Assembly (NCBI GenBank): GCA_024638645.1
Contig: JAHEJX010000028.1
Location: 1 to 37,535 of the forward strand
Length of the DNA: 37,535 nt
Direction of reading: 5' to 3'
Source: Actinomycetes bacterium
Lineage (GTDB): Bacteria > Actinomycetota > Acidimicrobiia > Spongiisociales > UBA5794
How positions within the stretch are numbered: the stretch's first letter is position 1; each line of letters opens with the position of its first letter. Under the pieces are notes generated by a model. It had not been told where the DNA came from, did no database searches, and saw nothing but the letters and a program-made list of their open reading frames with translations. Both the position numbers and the translations under genes were made by a program. Below, one piece after another: positions 15,589 through 22,036 of the stretch.

Positions 15589-16284
15589 GTGTCATCGATC
15601 GATTTGAGCGACGCCAAAGTGCTCGTGCTGGGTGGTTCGGGCGTGCTCGGAGGCGAGATCGGCCGCACGCTCAAGGAGCGCAAGGCCAAAGTGGCACTGT
15701 CTGGTCGCAACGAAGAGAGGCTTCGTGACAACGCCATGGCTATTGGAGGCATCGTGCCGACGATCGTTGCCGACCTCACCGAACGCGATGGGCCTGTCAA
15801 CGTCGTCGAGCAGGCGACTCAATTGCTCGGCGGCCTCGACGGCGTCGTCAACGCAGCCGGCACCGTCGCATTTGGCGACGTCGACGAACTGGAAGACTCC
15901 GTCTTCTACGAGTTGATCGCGACCAACCTGACCGGGCCGATCCGAACGATTCGCGAGGCGTCACGCCAGATGGATGGCGGTTTCGTTGTCAGCATCTCGG
16001 GCTTGACTGCGGAGACTCCGGTGGCCGGAATGGCTGCGTACTCGGGTGCGAAAGCTGCGCTTTCGTTCATGACTCGGGCCATCGGTCGCGAACTGCGCCG
16101 CAAGGGGATACACGTTCTCGACGCCCGGCCTCCGCACACGGAGACAGGTCTGATTCATAGGGCGCTGGTAGGCGAACCGCCCAGCCTCCCCAGGGGCCTC
16201 GACCCACGCGACGTGGCGTTCACCATCGTCGATGCGCTGGAGAAGGGCAGGCGAGAGCTTGCTGCCGCCGACTTCGCCGCCTGA
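15589..16284 (+). CDS. Short-chain dehydrogenase/reductase (SDR)
   Basis: 231 residues from GTG 15589, preceded by a near-ideal AAGGAGG 6-7 nt upstream. The cofactor loop is VLGGSGVLGGEIG (TGxxxGxG type). LDGVVNAAGTV corresponds to the NNAG motif, VVSISG contains the catalytic Ser, and AAYSGAKAAL contains Tyr and Lys (YxxxK), so the classical triad is complete. ARPPHTETGL replaces the usual PGxxxT. SGRNEERL after strand 2 (Arg present) suggests NADP(H). The substrate is unknown. The stop overlaps the ribosome-binding site of the next gene, implying co-transcription. Confidence 0.88.
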   Translation: MSSIDLSDAKVLVLGGSGVLGGEIGRTLKERKAKVALSGRNEERLRDNAMAIGGIVPTIVADLTERDGPVNVVEQATQLLGGLDGVVNAAGTVAFGDVDELEDSVFYELIATNLTGPIRTIREASRQMDGGFVVSISGLTAETPVAGMAAYSGAKAALSFMTRAIGRELRRKGIHVLDARPPHTETGLIHRALVGEPPSLPRGLDPRDVAFTIVDALEKGRRELAAADFAA

Positions 16285-16290
16285 GGAACC

Positions 16291-16716
16291 TTGTTGACCG
16301 TCCTGGTCGTCCACGCCGTGGCGACGTACTTCATGGTGGGCCTGATATGGGTGGTCCAGCTAGTGGTGTACCCGGCGTTTCGTTTCATTCCGGCGAAGGA
16401 GTTCGTTGCATTCGAGTCCGCGCATACCCGCAGAATGGGTATGTTGCTCGCCGTGCCGGCGCCGCTCGAGATCGTCACCGGCGCCTGGCTTTTGTGGGAG
16501 CGCCCTGTGGCAGTCCCACTGGCGATGGTCCTGGCGGCTGGGGCGGCGCTCGCAGGAGCGTGGATACTCACCGCCCTGGTGCAGGCGCCCATCCACGGCC
16601 GTTTGTCGAGAGGTCATGATTCAGGTCTTATCGAGCGCCTCATTGCGTCGAATTGGTTGCGCACCGCGCTGTGGACGATTCGCGGGGCTTTGGTGACCGC
16701 GATGCTGCTCGCCTGA
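16291..16716 (+). CDS. Four-helix integral membrane protein, unknown
   Basis: 141 residues from a TTG at 16291 (a second TTG follows at 16294); GAGGAA lies 4-8 nt before them, within the stop region of the SDR gene. Four hydrophobic stretches are visible: residues 2-26, 48-68, 73-97 and 120-140. The first contains HAVATYFMVGLIWVVQLVVYP, and FESAHTRRMG lies in the following loop. Similar proteins are widespread in actinobacteria and annotated only as membrane proteins. I cannot assign a function. The gene ends immediately before the stop of the converging DUF2071 gene. Confidence 0.65.
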   Translation: MLTVLVVHAVATYFMVGLIWVVQLVVYPAFRFIPAKEFVAFESAHTRRMGMLLAVPAPLEIVTGAWLLWERPVAVPLAMVLAAGAALAGAWILTALVQAPIHGRLSRGHDSGLIERLIASNWLRTALWTIRGALVTAMLLA

Positions 16717-17451
16717 TCAGACAAAGCGGGGTCTCTCGATTCGAACGCTCACTCCAGGCGAATACATGACGTGATCCGGCGACGCCAATCCGCTGTATCC
16801 CGCAGCAGCGGCGAATTCGTCATGCAGTCCGATCAGCTCAGCCTGATGTAGCGGCCATGCCTCGTGTTCCACTTTGGCGAATGCGAGGCGTCTGCCAAGC
16901 ATCGTGTACAAACCCCACCGCGCCGAGAGGAAGTGTTCGAGCCGGCTGGGACGGTCGATCCGACGACCGATTTCGAGAACCGCCGACGATCTCGCTCCCC
17001 GCGGGCCCGGCCAACGCCGCCTGGCTGAATACTCGACTCGATTCCCTCCCATCCGGATGTCCATATCTGACCAGATGTACGGGAGCCGATAACTGGCCCG
17101 GGCCACCAACACAGGTGCGAGTCTGCTGATGTCGAGGCTGTGGAAGTAGATGCCGGGCCCGGCCGGTCCGGTCACGTACGTTCTTATGTTCGTTTCCGGG
17201 AAGGATCCGAAGTAGGGGATTGCCGGACCGTTACCCGGACCGATGCCGATCATGCGGAACGGGATGAGACCCACCCAACCCGAGCCGTCGAACTCATCGC
17301 CAACAAGACCGCCGGGCAACCTGCTGTTGATGACGGCGGAATCGACCCGCCAGTGAATCGCTGCGAGATCTAGCCACTGCTGCGTCATCACGGGCCGTTC
17401 AACTCGAAATGGCGGTTCGCCGGTCAATGTCTTGGTTGCATCGAAATCCAT
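16717..17451 (-). CDS. DUF2071 family protein (YqjF-like)
   Basis: 244 residues from ATG 17451. Characteristic elements are MTQQWLDLAAIHWRVD near the N-terminus, the GWVGLIPFRMIGIG strand, FPETNIRTYVTGPAGPGIYF and FLSARWGLY towards the C-terminus. The family (PF09844) has an acetoacetate decarboxylase-like beta fold but no proven activity. The gene is alone on its strand and converges on the membrane protein gene with no gap. Confidence 0.85.
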   Translation of the reverse strand: MDFDATKTLTGEPPFRVERPVMTQQWLDLAAIHWRVDSAVINSRLPGGLVGDEFDGSGWVGLIPFRMIGIGPGNGPAIPYFGSFPETNIRTYVTGPAGPGIYFHSLDISRLAPVLVARASYRLPYIWSDMDIRMGGNRVEYSARRRWPGPRGARSSAVLEIGRRIDRPSRLEHFLSARWGLYTMLGRRLAFAKVEHEAWPLHQAELIGLHDEFAAAAGYSGLASPDHVMYSPGVSVRIERPRFV

Positions 17452-17511
17452 CAGTCTCTATACGGAACAGACGAAGGCTCGGGGTGAAGATTGCCCAAGG
17501 GGCCGACGGGC

Positions 17512-18342
17512 TTAGGCGCCTACCTCGAACTGCCCCCCGACCATTCCTCCTGCGATTTCGACGGTATTGCTGTGGAGTGATGCCGTGACCTCGTCGAGAA
17601 ACGCATCTGAGTGGCTTGGATCATGATGGAACGTCAGCATCTTGCGGACCTCGGCCATCTCGGCGAACTCGACCGCCTGTTTGAAGGTCGAATGACCCCA
17701 GCCTATGCGTTCGGCGTACTCATCGTCGGTGTATTGGGCGTCGTGGATGAGCAGGTCCGCACCCTCCGCAATGCAGTAGCCGGACGTCCACTGCGGATCG
17801 TTAGGTAAGCCGGCCCCGCCAAGCCCGAGCTCATGGTCCGACATGTACGCCAGTACGCCGCCATTTTCCTCGAGGCGAAATCCGAATGTGTGCCCAGGGT
17901 GGCTTATCGAATCTGTGGTGATCTTGATCGAACCTATCTCGAGCTCGCCGCGCGGTAGATCGTGCAGTTCGACTCCGCTCAGATCGCGGAGGCGCACTGG
18001 GAACAGCGGCGGCGACAGGTAACGAGAGAGCCGGGTGCGGATGTCTTCAGTCGCAGACGCCGGGCCCCAAATGTGGACCATTACATCCGGTGAGTAGAGA
18101 GGCTGAAAGAAGCCGAGCCCCTGAATGTGATCCATGTGCAAGTGGCTCAGCAAGATGTCGATGCGTTCAGGCGGTTCAATGAGGTTTTCACCAAGGGCGA
18201 GAATGCCCGAGCCGGCATCGAGGATGATGTGATCGTCCGTCGTGCTGGAAATCTGGACACACGCAGTGTCGCCGCCGTATCGAATAGTCGCCGGGCCGGA
18301 CCGGGCCAACGAACCCCGAGTACCCCAGAGTCGAGCCCTCAC
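17512..18342 (-). CDS. Metallo-beta-lactamase fold hydrolase (RNase Z/PhnP-like, possible cyclic phosphodiesterase)
   Basis: 276 residues from GTG 18342, chosen because the family starts with RLWGTRGSLA and the GTG overlaps the upstream stop (GTGA). Metal ligands are visible: HLHMDH (His67, His69, Asp71, His72), SHPGHTFGF, MSDHE and DAQYTDDEY. A late His occurs in GWGHST, and FHHDPSHSD lies near the end. The GTRGS start with YGGDTACV is shared by COG1234/COG1235 phosphodiesterases. Coupling with a PAS protein and two cyclases elsewhere in this window suggest, without proof, a signalling phosphodiesterase role. Confidence 0.8.
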   Translation of the reverse strand: MRARLWGTRGSLARSGPATIRYGGDTACVQISSTTDDHIILDAGSGILALGENLIEPPERIDILLSHLHMDHIQGLGFFQPLYSPDVMVHIWGPASATEDIRTRLSRYLSPPLFPVRLRDLSGVELHDLPRGELEIGSIKITTDSISHPGHTFGFRLEENGGVLAYMSDHELGLGGAGLPNDPQWTSGYCIAEGADLLIHDAQYTDDEYAERIGWGHSTFKQAVEFAEMAEVRKMLTFHHDPSHSDAFLDEVTASLHSNTVEIAGGMVGGQFEVGA

Positions 18343-18731
18343 CCGACCGTTTCCCAGAAGATCGCCATCGTCCCCAGGAGTCGCTGGTCGGCAGCCACCA
18401 GCGGCAGGGCCGTCACCTCGATGTCCTTCGTTTCGCCCATTCTGTTGTGGATACGTAGCTCGGCGTGGGAAGGAATCCGCTTTGTCAGCGCGACGACAAC
18501 GGGTAGTTGGTCTGTGGCGACAGTAGACCCATCGGGATAAGTCGTCTGAAAGAGCTCGGCGAGTTGATCGGCGTTGATCTCGCCGGCCTCGTCGAATCGC
18601 AGGCCCAGGATCTGCTCCGCCGGTTCGTTGTAATAGACGAGGTTTCCTGCGGCATCCATCAGCCACACGGAGCTACCCATGTGCTCGGCCCACTGTTTGA
18701 GCAAGATCATCTCAACAGGTTGCTGCGCCAC
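18339..18731 (-). CDS. PAS domain protein
   Basis: 130 residues from GTG 18731, which has GGGAGG 8 nt upstream. Almost the whole protein is one PAS fold: a helix ILLKQWAEHMGSSVWLMDAAGNLVYYN, NEPAEQILGLRF, and a C-terminal beta sheet with ELRIHNRMGETKDIEVTALPL and LLGTMAIFWE. It has no output domain of its own. The stop overlaps the start of the MBL hydrolase by 4 bp, so PAS sensing and hydrolase activity are probably linked in stoichiometry and perhaps by physical contact. The PAS ligand is unknown. Confidence 0.82.
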   Translation of the reverse strand: MAQQPVEMILLKQWAEHMGSSVWLMDAAGNLVYYNEPAEQILGLRFDEAGEINADQLAELFQTTYPDGSTVATDQLPVVVALTKRIPSHAELRIHNRMGETKDIEVTALPLVAADQRLLGTMAIFWETVG

Positions 18732-18826
18732 TCCGGAACCTCCCGCCTCAACACTATGGGATTGCGCTCGATGTTGCTTGCTCAACGATCTTGCGCTGCG
18801 AACCGAAGGGGCCAATTGAGTATTGG

Positions 18827-19969
18827 CTAGTAGAGGAACATCGGCTTGCCCGTAACGTGCCGGAGCTTCGGCTTGTACGTGGATTTGTCATATAACTCGT
18901 CCACATCGACGCGTTTCACGCCATCCTTGGTCACCGAGATAGGTACTGCCGTGTATGTGCCGCCGCGCAGCGCCACCATACGTCCTGACATGCCTTCGAG
19001 CGCCAAGTCCGCTGCCATCACGGCGTAGTTCGTGGCAACCATCAGGTCTAGCGAATCCGGTGAGCCTGAGCGCATCAGGTACCCCACCTGTTGGTAGATG
19101 ATGTTGCTACCGGTGCGCTCCTTGAGCAGTTCGCCCGTTTGTAGCCCAATCCCGCCGAGCTTGCGGTGACCGTATGCGTCGGCCTCGCCTGACAGGACCA
19201 TGTCGCCACCCAATATGGACGCGCCTTCAGAAATCGTGACCATGGCGTAGTTCGATGGATTAGATGCCCGATCCTCGATGAGCATCTCAGCCAGGCGGTC
19301 AACATCGAAAGGAACTTCCGAAATCAGCGCCCTGTCGACGCCGGCGAGGTATGCGGTGATGAGTGAGGTCTCGCCGCTGTACCGGCCGAACAGCTCCACT
19401 ACCGCAATACGCTCGTGGGATCCGGTCGACGTCCGCAGGTTGTGAATGAACTGCACGCCGCGGGTTACGGCGGTTGAAAAACCAATGCAGTAGTCGGTGC
19501 CGTGGACGTCGTTGTCCATCGTCTTCGGAATGGCGATCACGGGCACGCCTTCTTCGTGCATTCGTAGCCCGTAGGACAGGGTGTCGTCGCCGCCGATTGG
19601 AATCAGCACGTCGATGCCCTGCGACTCGAGAACCCTGAGCGTGTGCGGAGTGAAGTCGTGCGGTCCTTCGCCTTCAGCGGTGAGAAAGTCGGGGACCTCG
19701 CTGTTGCGAACCCGCCCGGGATTGGTACGTGAGGTGTGCAGGAACGTGCCGCCGGTGCGATCGACCGTTCTCACGCGAGCTGGGTCGAGCGGCAGGAAGT
19801 TCTCCGCTACGGTCGCGGGGTCTTCGGGGTTGGTGTACAGGAGCCCGCCCCAGCCGCGCCGGATACCAACTACTTCGTGACCTTCGTTTGCCACGCGGTT
19901 GACGACGGCCTTGATACATGGGTTCAACCCGGGGACGTCGCCGCCGCCCGTAAGGATGCCAATTCTCAT
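18827..19969 (-). CDS. 6-phosphofructokinase, PPi-dependent type by residue pattern
   Basis: 380 residues from ATG 19969 (ATGA overlap with the upstream gene). The phosphate-donor loop [13 protein letters not shown] opens the protein. GGDDT at 125-129 has Asp128 where E. coli ATP-dependent PfkA has Gly104, and PKTMDND has Lys148 where PfkA has Gly124. Both changes mark pyrophosphate-dependent enzymes; the Lys alone also occurs in actinobacterial ATP enzymes. The catalytic Asp151 and Asp153 are retained. The substrate segments ELFGRYSG and [10 protein letters not shown] are also present. The reaction is fructose 6-phosphate plus PPi (or ATP) to fructose 1,6-bisphosphate in glycolysis, reversible with PPi. 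The ORF extends upstream of 19969 but has no family features there. Confidence 0.88.
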   Translation of the reverse strand: MRIGILTGGGDVPGLNPCIKAVVNRVANEGHEVVGIRRGWGGLLYTNPEDPATVAENFLPLDPARVRTVDRTGGTFLHTSRTNPGRVRNSEVPDFLTAEGEGPHDFTPHTLRVLESQGIDVLIPIGGDDTLSYGLRMHEEGVPVIAIPKTMDNDVHGTDYCIGFSTAVTRGVQFIHNLRTSTGSHERIAVVELFGRYSGETSLITAYLAGVDRALISEVPFDVDRLAEMLIEDRASNPSNYAMVTISEGASILGGDMVLSGEADAYGHRKLGGIGLQTGELLKERTGSNIIYQQVGYLMRSGSPDSLDLMVATNYAVMAADLALEGMSGRMVALRGGTYTAVPISVTKDGVKRVDVDELYDKSTYKPKLRHVTGKPMFLY

Positions 19970-20613
19970 GCCGGGACGGTAGCGCTTTCGGGGGGAGCGA
20001 AGATCACTTCGGCGCAAATTGGTTTGAAGCCTGCTGCGAGGAATGCGCGCAACGACGCGACGTTGCCCGGCGACACCTGGGCGAAGACTGCAGTGCCGTG
20101 AGAGCGGGTCCCCAGGGCCTCGGCGATCAGCCCACGCGCCGCGCCCTCCCCCCGAAGGTCGGCAGTGAGTTCCACCGAGAGTTCCAACCGGCCGGCCACA
20201 CCCGATCCGAAGATCGCCATTTGCTGCCCGTCTGGTGTTGCCCACAATTCGACTGCGCTGCGGTGATGCAGAGCGCGGGCCACCCGAGAGTGGTCGCTCC
20301 AGTTCTCCGCGTCCTGGCGGAGCAGCGTTGTGGACCCCGCAGTGGCCGTCACCGTTGCGAGCACGATGTCTGAGAATCCCGCCTCGAGTCCGAGTTTGGA
20401 TGCGAACCAGCTGATGAATGGCGCAAGCATGGGAGCGGCGAAATTGGTGGGATCGAGTTCGCCGCGCACCTCATCCGGGGCCAGGTTGGTGAGGATGAAG
20501 TGGTGCATCGTGAATGCGACAATCGCGGCGGTGGCGCCCTGGGGGAGGACCACCACGCTGCCGTCTGCAGGCGGAAAGCGCCCCGAGGCAGCCCTCTCGA
20601 AGATCTCCAACAT
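19966..20613 (-). CDS. GNAT-like N-acetyltransferase
   Basis: 215 residues from ATG 20613, with TGAGG about 8 nt upstream; an upstream GTG at about 20634 would overlap the DUF3159 stop and has no such site. The C-terminal half has a GNAT core: [25 protein letters not shown] is the CoA-binding strand, loop and helix, and [29 protein letters not shown] is the usual SPGNxxSLRxxxAAGF end. The N-terminal 100 residues lack clear motifs. The substrate is unknown. The stop overlaps the PFK start by 4 bp, placing PFK, GNAT and DUF3159 in one minus-strand operon. Confidence 0.72.
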   Translation of the reverse strand: MLEIFERAASGRFPPADGSVVVLPQGATAAIVAFTMHHFILTNLAPDEVRGELDPTNFAAPMLAPFISWFASKLGLEAGFSDIVLATVTATAGSTTLLRQDAENWSDHSRVARALHHRSAVELWATPDGQQMAIFGSGVAGRLELSVELTADLRGEGAARGLIAEALGTRSHGTAVFAQVSPGNVASLRAFLAAGFKPICAEVIFAPPESATVPA

Positions 20614-20623
20614 CGGGTGAGCC

Positions 20624-21307
20624 TCAGAAACCACGTTGCCCGCCGGCGAATGGAGGTTCTTTTCCTGCCATGAACTCCTCGACGTTGGGCCCACCCAGGC
20701 GGTGCAACCTGGTATTGCCGAGGACGTAGCTTGCGATGAGGAGAGGAACTATGAGCGGCCAGGAGGTTATGACCTTGGCGACCGCCAGCAGCTCCGGGCG
20801 CTCTTGGGCGAACAACACACTTTGGACCGCTGCCCGCAGCGCGAAGAACACGATCCAAATCCACGTCACTGTGGTGTATGCCGGACGCACGTCGTCACGC
20901 CAATACCACTCCCAGGGCCAGCGCCGATAGAACTGGCTCGACCATGCAGCAAGTGGCTTCTTGAAGACGACGCTGAGGAGGCCCCCGACCGCGCCGAGGC
21001 CGGCCCCGACTATCCCGGGAATGAAGTAGCTCTCTGCTCTGCCGCTGCGCAGGGCAAGTGCCGCCGCAAAGCCGATTGCGACGATTCCGCCAAAGGCGTA
21101 CATCGGCTCCTGGCCCTTGCGGATCCGCCAGCCGGCAACGGCAGCGCCGACGACGAGTGCGGCGATCGAAGCCGGCCCCAGGCTGGTGAAGGCGTTTACG
21201 CCTACAAACACAAGCGGGGCGAGAAACGAATCGCCGATGGTGCGCTCGCCAACGAACAGTCCGCGCAGATCGTTGCGGATGTCCTCACGAAGTTGGTGAC
21301 TCACCAC
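20624..21307 (-). CDS. DUF3159 integral membrane protein
   Basis: 227 residues from GTG 21307, or GTG 21304 one codon on. Five or six hydrophobic helices are visible. The family signatures are FVGVNAFTSLGPASIAALVV near the start, RSGRAESYFIPGIVGAGLGAV, and a C-terminal WPWEWYWRDDVRPAYTTVTWIW. DUF3159 is restricted to Actinomycetota and its role is unknown. It is the first gene of the operon with the GNAT protein and the phosphofructokinase. It lies 27 bp downstream of the selenoprotein gene on the same strand, so all four genes may be transcribed together. Confidence 0.87.
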   Translation of the reverse strand: MVSHQLREDIRNDLRGLFVGERTIGDSFLAPLVFVGVNAFTSLGPASIAALVVGAAVAGWRIRKGQEPMYAFGGIVAIGFAAALALRSGRAESYFIPGIVGAGLGAVGGLLSVVFKKPLAAWSSQFYRRWPWEWYWRDDVRPAYTTVTWIWIVFFALRAAVQSVLFAQERPELLAVAKVITSWPLIVPLLIASYVLGNTRLHRLGGPNVEEFMAGKEPPFAGGQRGF

Positions 21308-21334
21308 GAGCGGAGGCTAGAAGACTCGGCTTGG

Positions 21335-22009
21335 CTAGCCGGTCGAGTGCTTGCGCTTGTACAGCTCTTTGGCGGCTTCCGAGTACCGATCGAGTTGAGA
21401 AACGTACCGGGTCGCATCGTCTTTCGCCTCGGGGAAGCGCCCGCCCATTGCGATCGCGGCGAACCGGGCTCCTCGGTAGTAGGGGAGCATGTGTTCGACC
21501 TTGAACGCAGTCGGACTCGGCTGGGATGGGCCGAGCTTGGGTGTGTCCTGAGTTGTGGCAGGAAGGCCCAAAGCGCGGACGGCCGCGATGATGTCGTCAT
21601 CCATCGGTCGGTCGGCGAAGTCGCGACTTACGGTCCTCGACTTCTCCTCGCCGTCTGGGCCGATCACGACGGTGGCCGGAATCGCAATGTTGCGTTGGTG
21701 GACTGGATCGGCGACGCCATATGGCTCAATTGCCTTGCTCCGATCCGGGTCGCTCAAGACGGGGAAAGGCAGTTCGAGCTTGTCGATCATCGCTGCGTGC
21801 ATCTCGGGCGTATCGATGCTGATGCCGACGACTCGGGCGCCGGCGTTGAGAAGCTCACCATGTCGCGCAGCCAAGCTGACCAGCTGGCCGTTGCAATACG
21901 CTCACCAATCGCCGCGCAGGAAGTAGATGACGACGGCGGCGTCGAGATGTTCGGACAAAGTCCAATCATCGCCGTGCTGGTCGGTGAGTGTGAAGTCTGG
22001 TGAAGGCAT
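21335..22009 (-). CDS. Peroxiredoxin-like selenoprotein (redoxin domain, Sec at UGA codon)
   Basis: The frame runs from ATG 22009 to TAG 21335 (224 residues) with one in-frame TGA at 21904-21902, codon 36. The N-terminus MPSPDFTLTDQHGDDWTLSE and the strand VVIYFLRGDW lead into U-AYCNGQL. This is the AhpC/TSA-redoxin active-site region, where relatives read RGDWCPYC, so the TGA replaces the peroxidatic Cys and Cys39 is left as the resolving thiol (UxxC). The fold continues normally after it: ARVVGISIDTPEMHAAM, LPFPVLSDPDRSKAIEPYGV, and PATVVIGPDGE. About 60 extra C-terminal residues follow. A SECIS-like hairpin sits just behind the UGA. Calling only the downstream part (TTG 21874) would miss the active site. 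The expected role is thiol peroxidase or disulfide reductase in the cytoplasm. The alternative is a pseudogene. Confidence 0.85.
21865..21894 (-). promoter_or_regulatory. Predicted bacterial SECIS element
   Basis: Counting from U1 of the UGA in the mRNA, bases 15-22 (CGGCCAGC) pair with 29-37 (GCUUGGCUG, one bulged U and one G-U pair) and enclose the 6-nt loop UGGUCA at 23-28. GC at 11-12 can pair with GC at 39-40 below an internal loop. The loop begins 19 nt after the UGA, inside the 16-37 nt window known for bacterial SECIS elements. It holds G in its second position and a GGUC core like that of E. coli fdhF. The folding was done by hand. Confidence 0.65.
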
Positions 22010-22036
22010 GGGCGGGACCTTAGCCCCGGAGAGGAA

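Noticed and set aside
21335..21874. Redoxin gene starting at TTG 21874 as a complete shorter protein
   Set aside because: It would lack the first beta strand and the active site. The frame continues upstream through a single TGA to a good N-terminus at 22009, so it is the 3' part of the selenoprotein.
20636..22003. 455-residue plus-strand open frame
   Set aside because: It crosses DUF3159 and the selenoprotein on the opposite strand. Composition is Arg/Glu/Asp-rich shadow sequence without motifs.
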